From Curtobacterium sp. MR_MD2014 (GTDB lineage: Bacteria; Actinomycetota; Actinomycetes; Actinomycetales; Microbacteriaceae), in NCBI RefSeq assembly GCF_000772085.1, contig NZ_CP009755.1:1302001-1366000 (forward strand): DNA of 64,000 nucleotides. The letters run 5' to 3'. The notes beneath the pieces are model-generated. The model was not told where the DNA came from, searched no databases, and saw only the letters and a program-made list of their open reading frames with translations. A program made the translations under genes and the position numbers. Positions 8,922 to 17,127 of the stretch are shown here, in pieces; positions within the stretch are counted from its first letter, which is position 1, and each line of letters begins with the position of its first letter.

Positions 8922-9028
8922 CGACGTTGCACGCGTCGATCGACGCGTGCAACGTCGGAGCATGCGACCGCACCCGGTGCGCATGCATCGTGCGACACCG
9001 CACCCGTCGATCGACGGGTGTGATGTCG
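8922..9028. repeat. Pair of 36-bp palindromes between convergent genes
   Basis: 8922-8957 is a perfect 36-bp palindrome (half-site CGACGTTGCACGCGTCGA). 8993-9028 is a second 36-bp palindrome with the same CGTCGATCGACG centre and two wobble mismatches. Between them, 8960-8986 carries GCATGCG...CGCATGC. The block fills the 178-bp gap between two convergent stops, so bidirectional termination is the simplest role. Confidence 0.75.
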
Positions 9029-9080
9029 TGTCCGGCGCGCTCGAGACCTGACGGGCGACCGCGCCGGCGACCGTCGACGG

Positions 9081-9953
9081 CTAAACCCAGAACGCCGCGA
9101 TCGCCTCCGCCGCCGCCTCGCCCTGCCGACGACCCTCGGTCGCCGAGGGCGCCTGCGTCGACAGTGACAACGAGTTCTCGCCGAACGCGTGCTGCGCCGC
9201 GCTGTCCGCCACGATCGTCTCGACCGAGCTGCCGCCGGCCCGCAGGGACTCCACCGCCAGGTCGAGCCACGGCCCGAGCGGCGACGGTCCCTCCGGCCCG
9301 CACGCGACGACGAGCACGCGCTCGTACCCGGCGGCGACGTCCGCGTTGGTGGCCGAGCGGAGGCCACCGTCGTAGTGCGGGACGCCGTCGATGTGCACGG
9401 GGGACCACACGAACGGCACAGAGCAGCTCGCGGCCACGGCGCGGGGGAGCGGCACGCCCGACTCCGCGGTCAGCACCCGGAACGCCCCGTCGAGGGCGTC
9501 GATCGTCGTCAGCGCGAGCCGCTTCGCCGGCCAGTCGGTCGACGGCAGCGTCTCGGCGAAGGTCGCGGTGCGCTCGTCGTCGGACTGCCCGGTGACGACC
9601 TGCTGCGCCACGGCACCGAGCCGCGCACGGGCGTCCTGCTCCGAGGTCGCGCCCGCGAGCACCTGCAGCAGGCGGTCCTGGAAGTCCTCGCCGGCGATCC
9701 GCTCCGGCTCGACGTAGGTGCTCGGCAGCGGCGCGTGCTGCTGCTCGTACGCCTGGGCCACGGCGCCGGCGCGGACGAACGACCCGACGACGCTGCCGGC
9801 GCTCGTCCCGACGACGAGGTCCGCTGCATCGAGGTCGACCCCGGCGTCCTGCAGGGCGGAGAGGACCCCGACCTCCCACGCGATGCCGGCGACGCCGCCA
9901 CCCCCGAGGACGAGTGCTCTGGTTCCGGGCGCGGGCGTCGAGACGTCGGTCAT
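9081..9953 (-). CDS. Patatin-like phospholipase
   Basis: 290 residues. The patatin hydrolase fold is shown by the oxyanion loop GGGGVAG (17-23), the nucleophile elbow GTSAG (Ser51) and the catalytic Asp in DGG (Asp195), giving the Ser-Asp dyad. There is no signal peptide, so it is a cytoplasmic lipid acyl hydrolase of the RssA/NTE-like bacterial type. The substrate is unknown. ATG 9953 is preceded by AGGACCC. It stands alone: upstream on the same strand there is no gene within 900 bp, and downstream it converges with the dehydrogenase. Confidence 0.88.
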   Translation of the reverse strand: MTDVSTPAPGTRALVLGGGGVAGIAWEVGVLSALQDAGVDLDAADLVVGTSAGSVVGSFVRAGAVAQAYEQQHAPLPSTYVEPERIAGEDFQDRLLQVLAGATSEQDARARLGAVAQQVVTGQSDDERTATFAETLPSTDWPAKRLALTTIDALDGAFRVLTAESGVPLPRAVAASCSVPFVWSPVHIDGVPHYDGGLRSATNADVAAGYERVLVVACGPEGPSPLGPWLDLAVESLRAGGSSVETIVADSAAQHAFGENSLSLSTQAPSATEGRRQGEAAAEAIAAFWV

Positions 9954-9997
9954 GGGTCCTGCTTACCAGGTCACGTCGACGAACCGGGGACGTGACA

Positions 9998-10037
9998 GAC
10001 GGGAGGCGCGTGGCGATCCAGCCACGCGCCTCCCGTC
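9998..10037. terminator. GGGAGG-family hairpin (copy a) after the ABC permease
   Basis: GACGGGAGGCGCGTGGC pairs perfectly with GCCACGCGCCTCCCGTC (17 bp) around the loop GATCCA. It lies 20 bases beyond the stop of the minus-strand permease and is a member of the 11-copy hairpin family of this window. Confidence 0.7.
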
Positions 10038-10056
10038 CGGTGTTGCACGCGTTCCG

Positions 10057-11325
10057 TCAGGCTGCCCCGTGGCTGGCGCGGCTGCGCCGCGACAGCGAGT
10101 CGATGATGACGGCGAGCAGCAGCACGGCGCCGGTGATCATGTAGCGGATCGACGAGTCGAGGCTGAGCAGGGTCAGGCCGTTCGAGATCGACTGGATGAC
10201 GACGATGCCGAGGAGCGCCGACCACGCACTCCCTCGACCTCCGAACAGGCTCGTCCCGCCGATGACCGCGGCCGCGATCGCGTTGAGGTTCGTGTCGCCG
10301 GCGCCCGAGGACAGGCTCGCGGAGTTGAGCCGCGCCGCGGCCAGGATGCCGCCGATCGTGGCGAAGAGCGAGGTGAGGACGAACACCGAGATGTAGATGC
10401 GGTTCACCCGGATGCCGGAGCGTCGGGCTGCCTCGACGTTGCCACCGACCGCGTAGACCGACCGACCCCACCGTGTGCGCTTGAGGAGGAAGTTCATGAG
10501 CACGACGAGGACGACGAAGAACACGAACGAGGTGCCGGTGCCGAAGTCGCGCGACAGGTACCAGACCATGACCGAGAGGCCGACGAACAGCAGCACCGAC
10601 TTCGTGATCGTCAGCGAGATCGCACCCGTCGAGAGCCCGGCCTTCCGGCGGCGGGCGGCTCGGCGGACCTCGGTGACGAAGAGCCCGCCTCCAGCCACGG
10701 CCGCGAGCAGGTACGCGAGCCACGGCGGCAGGTAGGACGCCGAGGCGAACTGCACGATCGGGTCGGTGTAGGGCAGGTTGATCGACCCGTTCGGCCCGAG
10801 GATGAGCAGCTGCAGGCCGAGGAAGCCGAGCAGGCCGGCGAGGGTGATCACGAAGCTCGGGACGCCGAACCGGGTGAAGAGCAGCCCGTACAGCAGGCCC
10901 GCCGCCGCGCCGACCGCGAGCGCGACCAGGAGCACGAGCCAGAGCGGCCACCCGAGTGACGTGAGTCCCTGCCCGAGGATCGCGGCGGCCAGACCACTGA
11001 CACTGCCGACCGAGAGGTCGATCTCACCGAGGAGCAGCACGAGGACGATGCCGATGGCGATGGTGCCGACCGCGGCGCACTGCAGCGCGAGGTTGACGAG
11101 GTTGCCCGGGGACAGGAAGTCGGGGGAGAGCGCCTGGAACACCGCCCAGATGACCACGAGTCCGACGACCACCGGCAGCGAGCCGATGTCGCCGCCACGG
11201 ACCCGGCGCGCGAACGCCCTGGCGGCGCCGCCGAGCCCCTGGTCGCGGAGGAGTCGTTCGTCCTGCAGGTCCGCCGCTGACGCCGTCGGCGTCGCCGCGG
11301 TGAGGGTCTCGTCGGTCTTGCTCAT
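10057..11325 (-). CDS. Sugar ABC transporter permease (XylH/RbsC-type)
   Basis: 422 residues with about ten hydrophobic segments (the first near residues 50-70, then VGTIAIGIVLVLLLGEIDLS). LGEIDLSVGS and the late IAAAVIGGTSLFGGRGS with a C-terminal hydrophobic pair are hallmarks of branched monosaccharide permeases such as XylH, RbsC and AraH. Its length and the LGPNGSINLPYTDP loop are closest to xylose-type permeases. ATG 11325 overlaps the stop of the ATPase gene (ATGA). It works as the membrane channel of the importer with the two upstream genes. The sugar is not determinable here. Confidence 0.92.
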   Translation of the reverse strand: MSKTDETLTAATPTASAADLQDERLLRDQGLGGAARAFARRVRGGDIGSLPVVVGLVVIWAVFQALSPDFLSPGNLVNLALQCAAVGTIAIGIVLVLLLGEIDLSVGSVSGLAAAILGQGLTSLGWPLWLVLLVALAVGAAAGLLYGLLFTRFGVPSFVITLAGLLGFLGLQLLILGPNGSINLPYTDPIVQFASASYLPPWLAYLLAAVAGGGLFVTEVRRAARRRKAGLSTGAISLTITKSVLLFVGLSVMVWYLSRDFGTGTSFVFFVVLVVLMNFLLKRTRWGRSVYAVGGNVEAARRSGIRVNRIYISVFVLTSLFATIGGILAAARLNSASLSSGAGDTNLNAIAAAVIGGTSLFGGRGSAWSALLGIVVIQSISNGLTLLSLDSSIRYMITGAVLLLAVIIDSLSRRSRASHGAA

Positions 11326-12131
11326 GCTGTCGTCTCCTGCTCGGTCCGGGCAGCCGCGCGACGCGTGACGGCGTTGTCGGTGGCCCCGGTGATGGCGGCG
11401 ATGATCTCCTCGTAGGAGACGTCGTCGATGCGGAAGGTCCCGTTGTTCCGACCGAGGCGCAGGACCGCGACACGGTCGGCCACGGCCTGCACGTCCGCGA
11501 GGTTGTGGCTGATGAGGACCACCCCGAGGCCCCGCTCGCGCAGCCGCTCGACGAGGTTGAGGACCTCGGCAGTCTGTGCGACGCCGAGAGCGGCGGTGGG
11601 CTCGTCGAGGATCACGACCTGTGGGTCACCGATCAGGGAGCGGGCGATCGCGACGGTCTGGCGCTGACCACCGGAGAGCGACGCGATCGGGATCCGGACC
11701 GAGGGGATCCGAGCGGCGAGCTGCTGCAGGAGCTCCCACGAGCGACGCTCCATCTCCTCCTCGTCGAGGAACGGGTGCACGATCTCGCGCCCGAGGTACA
11801 GGTTCGACACGACGTCGAGGTTGTCGGCGAGGGCGAGGTCCTGGAAGACGGTCGCGATGCCGAGGTCCTGTGCGGCGGCCGGGTTCGGCACGGTGACCTC
11901 GTCACCGCCGAACGTGATGGTGCCGCCGTCGGGTGTGTACACCCCGGCGAGGATCTTCACGAACGTGGACTTGCCGGCGCCGTTGTCGCCGACGATCGCG
12001 ACCACCTCGCCCGGGTACACGTCGAAGTCGATGTCGCTCAGGGCCTGGACGGCGCCGAACCGCTTCGTGATGCCGCGGAGGGACATCACCGGCTCGGCGG
12101 AGGGGTGTGGTGCGGGTGCCTCGTTGCTCAC
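11322..12131 (-). CDS. Sugar ABC transporter ATP-binding protein (single-domain)
   Basis: 269 residues. Walker A GDNGAGKST (48-56), signature LSGGQRQ (152-158), Walker B VVILDEPTA (172-180) and switch His in LISHN are intact. Unlike RbsA or XylG it has one ATPase domain rather than two, the form paired with single large permeases in many actinobacteria. It energises import by the neighbouring permease. The stop overlaps the permease start. A strong hairpin lies between this gene and the binding-protein gene upstream, so less message is expected here than for the binding protein. Confidence 0.93.
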   Translation of the reverse strand: MSNEAPAPHPSAEPVMSLRGITKRFGAVQALSDIDFDVYPGEVVAIVGDNGAGKSTFVKILAGVYTPDGGTITFGGDEVTVPNPAAAQDLGIATVFQDLALADNLDVVSNLYLGREIVHPFLDEEEMERRSWELLQQLAARIPSVRIPIASLSGGQRQTVAIARSLIGDPQVVILDEPTAALGVAQTAEVLNLVERLRERGLGVVLISHNLADVQAVADRVAVLRLGRNNGTFRIDDVSYEEIIAAITGATDNAVTRRAAARTEQETTA

Positions 12132-12154
12132 GGGAGCGTCCTCTCCGAGGTGGG

Positions 12155-12240
12155 GCCCGCCCGGTCCTGCGGGACCGGGCGGGCGGGTGGGTCGGTGCGG
12201 GTCCGGGCTGCCCCGGCTTCGGGGACGTCCCGGACCCGCG
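12155..12240. terminator. Intra-operon hairpins between binding protein and ATPase
   Basis: 12155-12184 is a 13-bp stem: GCCCGCCCGGTCC, loop TGCG, then the complementary arm. 12197-12238 forms a second structure (GCGGGTCCGGG...CCCGGACCCGC with an inner CCCC/GGGG pair). Both lie in the minus-strand transcript between the binding-protein stop and the ATPase start. Such hairpins usually act as partial terminators or 3' stabilisers that raise binding-protein levels. Confidence 0.6.
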
Positions 12241-12246
12241 TCGGGA

Positions 12247-13362
12247 CTACTGGATGCCGGCGCTGGAGCAGGCCGAGGCGTACTGCGCGGTGCAGATCTG
12301 GTCGACCTTGTACAGGCCGTCCTTCACGACGGTGTCCTGCACGTTCTCCGTCGTCACCGCGACGGGCTCGAGCAGGGTCGACTGCACGCTCGCGCCGCCG
12401 GCGGTCTGCACCGTCGTCTCGCCCTTCGGGTCCTCGCCCTTGGCGAACTGGATCGCCAGGTCGGCGGCCTTCGAGGCCTCGGGCTTGAACGCCTTGTAGA
12501 CCGTCATGTACTGCTCACCAGCGAGGATGCGCTGGATGCCCGCGAGGCTGGCGTCCTGTCCGGTCACCGGCGGGAGCGTCTTCGCGCCGGCCGCCTTGAG
12601 GGCTGCGATGACACCGCCGCCGGTGTCGTCGTTCGCCGCGTAGACCCCGGCGATCTCGTCGGTGCCCAGCTTGCTGATCTGTCCGGCGGCCCAGTCCTGT
12701 GCCTTGGCCGGGTCCCATCCGGGGGTGTCGTACTCGGCGAGGACCTTGTACCCGCTCTTGTCGATGACCGAGTGCGCGCCCTTCTTGAACTGCGAGGCGT
12801 TGTTGTCGGTCGGGGAGCCGTTGACCATGATGATCCCCGATCCGGCCGGCACGTCCTTCGCCTTGAGCGCGTCGACGAGCGCCTGACCCTGCAGCTCGCC
12901 GACCTTCTCGTTGTCGAACGAGATGTAGTAGCTCAGGTCGGGGCTGTTGATCAGTCGGTCGTACGAGATGACCGGCACCTTCTTGGCCTTGGCCTGCTGC
13001 ACGATCGAGGCGGCGGCCTCGCCGTCGAAGGGGTCGAGGACGAGGACCTTGACGCCCTGGGTGAGCATCGACTGCGCCTGCTGGAGCTGCTTCGACGCGT
13101 CGCCGTCGGCGTTCGCGTAGACGACAGAGCAGTCGGGGCACTGCTGCTTCACCTCGGCGGTGAAGAGCGGGCGGTCGGCGCTGGCGTAGCGGGCGGTGAC
13201 GGAGTCGGGCAGGAGCAGGCCGATCTTCGCGTTCGACGCGTCCCCACCGCCTCCTCCGGAGCCGTTGTTCGCGTCCGCTCCGTTCGAGCAACCGGCGAGT
13301 GTGGTGATCGCGAGCAGCAGGGCGCCGACGCCCAGCACGGCGCGTGTGGTGGCTTTCTTCAT
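12247..13362 (-). CDS. Sugar ABC transporter substrate-binding lipoprotein
   Basis: 371 residues. Lipoprotein signal with lipobox LAGC (Cys25). The mature part is a type-1 periplasmic-binding fold: KIGLLLPDSVTARY, PVISYDRLINS, YISFDNEKVGELQGQAL, IAGVYAANDDTGGGVI. It resembles XylF/RbsB-type proteins; the YISFDN phrase and gene order favour xylose, but this is inference. ATG 13362 has a good GGAGGACG ribosome site; the in-frame upstream start is not needed. First gene of the binding protein-ATPase-permease operon, behind a promoter carrying two CTTG-N4-CAAG dyads. Confidence 0.93.
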   Translation of the reverse strand: MKKATTRAVLGVGALLLAITTLAGCSNGADANNGSGGGGGDASNAKIGLLLPDSVTARYASADRPLFTAEVKQQCPDCSVVYANADGDASKQLQQAQSMLTQGVKVLVLDPFDGEAAASIVQQAKAKKVPVISYDRLINSPDLSYYISFDNEKVGELQGQALVDALKAKDVPAGSGIIMVNGSPTDNNASQFKKGAHSVIDKSGYKVLAEYDTPGWDPAKAQDWAAGQISKLGTDEIAGVYAANDDTGGGVIAALKAAGAKTLPPVTGQDASLAGIQRILAGEQYMTVYKAFKPEASKAADLAIQFAKGEDPKGETTVQTAGGASVQSTLLEPVAVTTENVQDTVVKDGLYKVDQICTAQYASACSSAGIQ

Positions 13363-13426
13363 TGAAACGTCCTCCAACAGGTGGACCGCCCACGGTGGCG
13401 GTGTGCTGAGTGTGGCAGCGGACGTC

Positions 13427-13451
13427 CTTGGCTGCAAGACTTGAACACAAG
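13427..13451. promoter_or_regulatory. Two CTTG-N4-CAAG dyads upstream of the sugar ABC operon
   Basis: CTTGGCTGCAAG (13427-13438) and CTTGAACACAAG (13440-13451) are adjacent 12-bp dyads with a 13-bp period, 65-90 bases before the binding-protein start. ROK-family repressors (XylR, NagC, Mlc) bind dyads in such places, and a ROK gene lies directly upstream. Candidate operator. Confidence 0.5.
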
Positions 13452-13517
13452 GGATGCACGGGTGATACCGAGATCGTTATCTGAGCCGGGTGGTCCGGTC
13501 ACGGACCGGTGCCCGGG

Positions 13518-14690
13518 TCAGCGTGCCTGCGTGACGTCCACCGACTCGATCGCCAACGCGAGCGCCCCGGTGACGGCCGCGCGTTCGCCGAGCTGCCCCT
13601 GCACGACGTCCGGGGTGCCGTCGACGTCGACGATGAGCGACGACTCGAGGGCGTGCCGCATCGGCCCGAGCAGCAGCTCGCCGGCGCGGGCGAACTCCCC
13701 GGTGACGACGACGCGCTCCGGGTCGAGCAGGTTGCACAGGCCGACCGCGGCGGTGCCGATCGTCCGCCCGGCGTCGGCGATCGCCCGGATGCAGGTGTCG
13801 TCACCCGCCATCGCGCGCAGGACGAGGTCCGCGAGCTTCAGCGTGCCGACCTCGTCGCGGATGCCCGCCAGGACCGCGGGGCCGCCCGCGACCGCTTCGA
13901 GGCAGCCACGGTTCCCGCACCGGCACACGGGCCCGTGCGGCGCGACGGGCGTGTGTCCGAACTCGCCCGCGACGCCGTGGTGTCCGCGGAAGAGCCGCCC
14001 GTCGAGCAGCAGTCCGGCCCCGATGCCGTTCCCCACGTCGAGTGTCACGACGGTGCTGCGCCCGCGGGCGGCTCCGCTGCGGTGCTCGGCGAGGGCTGCG
14101 AGGTTCGCTGAGTTGTCGACCTGGACGGGCTTGTCGAGTCGCCGCGCGAGCGACGTCCCGAGCGGAACGCCGTCCCACCCGCGCAGGATCCCGCCCCGCG
14201 CGGTCATCCCGGTCCGGCGGTCGATCGGTGCGGCGACGGCGAGTCCGACCGCGAGCACCTCGTCCATCGACGACTCGATCGACTCGACCATGTCCATCAC
14301 GAGGAGGGCGGTCTTGTCGAGCTCCGCGTCGGCTCGGTGGTCGCGGGCGAGGGGCATGTGCCGCTCGGCCAGCACCGTCGCGTTCAGGTCCGACAGGGCG
14401 ACCCGGAGGTGCCGCGGTGACACGTGCACGCCGGCGACCAGGCCGAGGCCGTGCGGGAGCGTCACCCGGAGCGCCCGACGGCCGCTCGACGTGCTCGGCG
14501 TGGCGTGCAGGGCCCCGGTGGCGACGAGTTCCTTGACGATGTTCGAGACGGTCGCGGGCGAGAGACCGGTCACCCCGGCCAGCTCGACCTGGGTCAGGCC
14601 GCCGTGGCGCTTCACTGCAGCGATGACCCGGCCCCGATTGGCTTCACGCAGTGAAGTCTGGTTCCCGGGACTGCGGCGTTGCTCTGGCAC
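13518..14690 (-). CDS. ROK-family transcriptional repressor (XylR-like)
   Basis: 390 residues from GTG 14690 (VPEQRRSPGNQTSLREANR). An upstream in-frame start at 14741 would add 17 residues without support. N-terminal winged HTH (residues about 15-75: LTQVELAGVTGLSPATVSNI), then a ROK sugar-kinase-like domain with VGNGIGAGLLLDG and the zinc-binding CRCGNRGCLE (about 255). The location just upstream of, and co-directional with, the sugar ABC operon suggests that it represses that operon, with the transported sugar as inducer. The 155-bp gap to the binding-protein gene carries the two candidate operator dyads. Confidence 0.9.
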   Translation of the reverse strand: MPEQRRSPGNQTSLREANRGRVIAAVKRHGGLTQVELAGVTGLSPATVSNIVKELVATGALHATPSTSSGRRALRVTLPHGLGLVAGVHVSPRHLRVALSDLNATVLAERHMPLARDHRADAELDKTALLVMDMVESIESSMDEVLAVGLAVAAPIDRRTGMTARGGILRGWDGVPLGTSLARRLDKPVQVDNSANLAALAEHRSGAARGRSTVVTLDVGNGIGAGLLLDGRLFRGHHGVAGEFGHTPVAPHGPVCRCGNRGCLEAVAGGPAVLAGIRDEVGTLKLADLVLRAMAGDDTCIRAIADAGRTIGTAAVGLCNLLDPERVVVTGEFARAGELLLGPMRHALESSLIVDVDGTPDVVQGQLGERAAVTGALALAIESVDVTQAR

Positions 14691-14744
14691 GGGGACAGCG
14701 TAACGGGCTGCCGGTAAGCGACCCGGCGGGGTGCCCTGCACCGA

Positions 14745-14792
14745 GACGGACGGGAGGCGCGTGGCGACACCGCCACGCGCCTCCCGTCCGTC
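14745..14792. terminator. GGGAGG-family hairpin (copy b) after the quinone reductase gene
   Basis: A perfect 22-bp stem (outer part GACGGACGGGAGGCGC) closes on a 4-nt ACAC loop. It lies 30 bases past the stop of the minus-strand oxidoreductase. Confidence 0.72.
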
Positions 14793-14821
14793 GGTCGGTC
14801 AGCGCCGACCGTGCGACGGTC

Positions 14822-15850
14822 CTACTCGGACGCGACGTCGATCAGGACCTTGCCGACCGCGTCGCCCTCGACGGCGTCGTGCGCGGCCGCGGTGTCCTCG
14901 AGCGCGAAGCGCGTCAGGGGGAGGCCGGCGTCCTCGCCGACGGGCAGGACGTCGGCGCGCAGCGCGGCGGTGACGTCCTCGGCGGCGGCAGCCAGGGCTC
15001 GGTCGCCGATCGTGTACAGCAGCAGGAACTGGTAGCGCGCGTTGACCGACATGTTCGGACGGATCGGCAGCGTCGCGTCGTCGCCACCGTTGTTCGCGTA
15101 GATCGACACGACGCCGTGGTTCGCCAGGACGTCGGCGACGAGCTGAGCGTTCTGCGGGATCGAGACCTCCACGACGATGTCGACGCCGTCCGGGGCGATC
15201 TCGCGGATGCGCGCGGCGGCGTCCTCGTCGCGGTAGTTCACGGTGTGGTGCGCGCCGGCGGCGGTCGCCAGGGCAGCCTTCTCGTCGGAGCTGATCGTGC
15301 TGATCACGGTCGCGCCGGCCCACCGGGCGAGCTGGATCGCGGCGTGCCCCACCGCCCCGGCGCCACCGGCGACCAGGACCGTGCGGCCCTCGAGCGCACC
15401 GGGGCTCAGGCGGCCCGGACCGTCCTCGTGGGTGGTGAGTGCGCGGTGGGCGGTCATCGCCGGGACACCGAGCGAGGCACCGACGTCGAAGCTCGTGCCC
15501 TCGGGCAGCACGACCGCGCGCGCTGCCGGGACGACCGTGTACTCCTGTGCGGTGCCGGTGGGACGGCTGGCGGCTGCCATGTACAGCCACACGCGGTCGC
15601 CCTCGTGCAGGGTCTCGACGCCCTCGCCGACGGCGTCGACCACGCCGGCGCCGTCCTGGTTCGGGGTGATCTCGGGGAAGGGCAGGCCGTCGCCGTAGGT
15701 ACCGCCGGCGCGGGCCTTCCAGTCGGTGGGGTTCACACCGGAGACGACCACGCGGACGCGGACCTCGCCGGGGCCGGGCTGGGGGACCTCCCGCTCGACC
15801 AGGTCGAGGACGCTGCTGTCACCGGGCTTCGTGTAGACGATCGATCGCAT
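14822..15850 (-). CDS. Quinone oxidoreductase-like medium-chain dehydrogenase (zeta-crystallin type)
   Basis: 342 residues from ATG 15850 (MRSIVYTKPG), preceded by CTGGACAC. MDR superfamily: GroES-like N-terminal part with VVVSGVNPTDWKARAG, then a Rossmann fold with VAGGAGAVGHAAIQLARWAG and NADP(H)-binding region. The structural and catalytic zinc Cys clusters are absent, as expected for NADPH:quinone reductases. Substrate unknown. It lies tail to head with the HxlR gene on the same strand; whether they are co-transcribed is unclear (146-bp gap). Confidence 0.9.
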   Translation of the reverse strand: MRSIVYTKPGDSSVLDLVEREVPQPGPGEVRVRVVVSGVNPTDWKARAGGTYGDGLPFPEITPNQDGAGVVDAVGEGVETLHEGDRVWLYMAAASRPTGTAQEYTVVPAARAVVLPEGTSFDVGASLGVPAMTAHRALTTHEDGPGRLSPGALEGRTVLVAGGAGAVGHAAIQLARWAGATVISTISSDEKAALATAAGAHHTVNYRDEDAAARIREIAPDGVDIVVEVSIPQNAQLVADVLANHGVVSIYANNGGDDATLPIRPNMSVNARYQFLLLYTIGDRALAAAAEDVTAALRADVLPVGEDAGLPLTRFALEDTAAAHDAVEGDAVGKVLIDVASE

Positions 15851-15996
15851 GTGTCCAGGCAACCACCGCCGGTTCCCGAGTCTTCCTGCGGACGGTCAGC
15901 GGCGGTCGGCCGCGCGTGTCCGCGGCGCCGCGTGACGCCGCACCGGTGCCGTGCGGGTCCCGGTGCTGCGCGGTACAGCGCCACACGGCGACGCGC

Positions 15997-16359
15997 TCAG
16001 CGCCCGTCGTACACGTCGCGCGAGTCCTGCACGTCCGCCATGTGCGACGTCGCCCAGTCCTCGAGCGGCGCCAGCACCGCGCGCAGCGAGCGACCCCGCT
16101 CGGTGAGCTCGTACTCCACCCGCGGCGGGATCTCGGGGAAGACCGTGCGTGTCACCAGTCCGTCCCGCTCGAGCGCGCGCAGCGTCTGCGTGAGCATCTT
16201 CTGCGACACCCCCTGCACCCGGTTCGCGACGGCGGAGTAGCGCTGCGGTCCGTCGACGAGCGACCCGATCACCAGCACGCTCCACCGGTCGCCGATGCGG
16301 TCGAGCAGCTGCCGCGAGGGGCAGTCCGCCGCGTAGGGGCTGTACTCGAGTGCTGACAT
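15997..16359 (-). CDS. HxlR-family winged-helix regulator
   Basis: 120 residues, ATG 16359 with AGGTCGG upstream. The conserved N-terminal Cys of HxlR/YodB proteins is present (ADCPSRQLLDRIGDRWSVLV), as is the wing region VFPEIPPRVEYELTERG. In characterised relatives this Cys senses quinones, diamide or aldehydes. It is divergent from a SDR-like reductase gene, the standard pairing for this family, so it probably represses that gene under non-stress conditions. Confidence 0.92.
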   Translation of the reverse strand: MSALEYSPYAADCPSRQLLDRIGDRWSVLVIGSLVDGPQRYSAVANRVQGVSQKMLTQTLRALERDGLVTRTVFPEIPPRVEYELTERGRSLRAVLAPLEDWATSHMADVQDSRDVYDGR

Positions 16360-16369
16360 CCCGACCTCC

Positions 16370-16410
16370 GTTACGCACTGTGAGGTGCCTACTTCCCAGA
16401 AGAGAGTAAC
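16370..16410. promoter_or_regulatory. Candidate HxlR operator region
   Basis: The short divergent gap holds GTTAC (16370-16374) and GTAAC (16406-16410) as an inverted pair around AGGTGCCTACTTCCC. HxlR proteins commonly bind inverted repeats overlapping both promoters in this layout. Confidence 0.4.
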
Positions 16411-16449
16411 GCGAGTACCGTCGGTCGCACCAGTCACGGAAGGACTCTC

Positions 16450-17103
16450 ATGACCAACATCGTCGTCTTCGGCGGCACCGGGTACGCCGGCTCCGCCATC
16501 GTCCGCGAGGCCCTGTCCCGCGGTCTCGCCGTCACCGCCGTCGCCCGCGACACCTCCAAGCTCGACGCCGCCGAGGGGCTCACCCTCGCGCAGGGCGACG
16601 CCTTCGACCCGTCGTTCGTGGCGGACGTCACGAAGGACGCCGACGTCGTCGTGGTCTCGCTGCACGCGGTCCAGGCGGACGGCAGTGAGTTGAAGGACAA
16701 GTTCCAGCACTTCGTCGACGCGGCGGCTGCTGCCGGCGCCCGGCTCGGCATCGTCGGTGGTGCGGGTTCGCTGCTCGTCGCCGAGGGCGGTCCGGCGCTC
16801 TACGAGACCGCCGAGTTCCCCGACGCCTTCAAGGGCGAGGCGAAGAGCCACGGTGAGATCCTCGACCGCCTGCGCTCTGGTGGGTACACCGGCGACGTCG
16901 ACTGGTTCTACGTGAGCCCGGCCGCGGCCTTCGGCGGGTACAACCCCGGCGAGCGTCGGGGCACCTACCGCACCACGGACGACCTGCTCCTCACCGACGC
17001 CGAGGGCAACTCGGACATCTCCGGTGCGGACTACGCGATCGCGATCGTCGACGAGATCGAGCACCCGGCGCACCACCGCGCGCGGTTCGGCGTCGCGTAC
17101 TGA
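16450..17103 (+). CDS. NAD(P)H-dependent reductase, atypical SDR (YwnB-like)
   Basis: 217 residues, ATG 16450 with GGAAGGACTCTC upstream. The N-terminal dinucleotide motif VFGGTGYAGSAIV identifies the NAD(P)-binding NmrA/SDR-a5 group, with GIVGGAGSLLV and DWFYVSPAAAFGGY typical of YwnB/YeeZ-like proteins. These are often under HxlR control and linked to electrophile or quinone detoxification; the substrate is not known. Divergent from the HxlR gene. It is followed by the 280-bp compound repeat block. Confidence 0.88.
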   Translation: MTNIVVFGGTGYAGSAIVREALSRGLAVTAVARDTSKLDAAEGLTLAQGDAFDPSFVADVTKDADVVVVSLHAVQADGSELKDKFQHFVDAAAAAGARLGIVGGAGSLLVAEGGPALYETAEFPDAFKGEAKSHGEILDRLRSGGYTGDVDWFYVSPAAAFGGYNPGERRGTYRTTDDLLLTDAEGNSDISGADYAIAIVDEIEHPAHHRARFGVAY

Positions 17104-17127
17104 CGCGAGGACCTGGCTCGACCCGCT

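Noticed and set aside
14644..14658. CTTCACGCAGTGAAG dyad as a ROK operator
   Set aside because: It lies within the N-terminal coding region of the ROK gene. The paired dyads at 13427-13451 lie in a true intergenic promoter region and are the better candidate.
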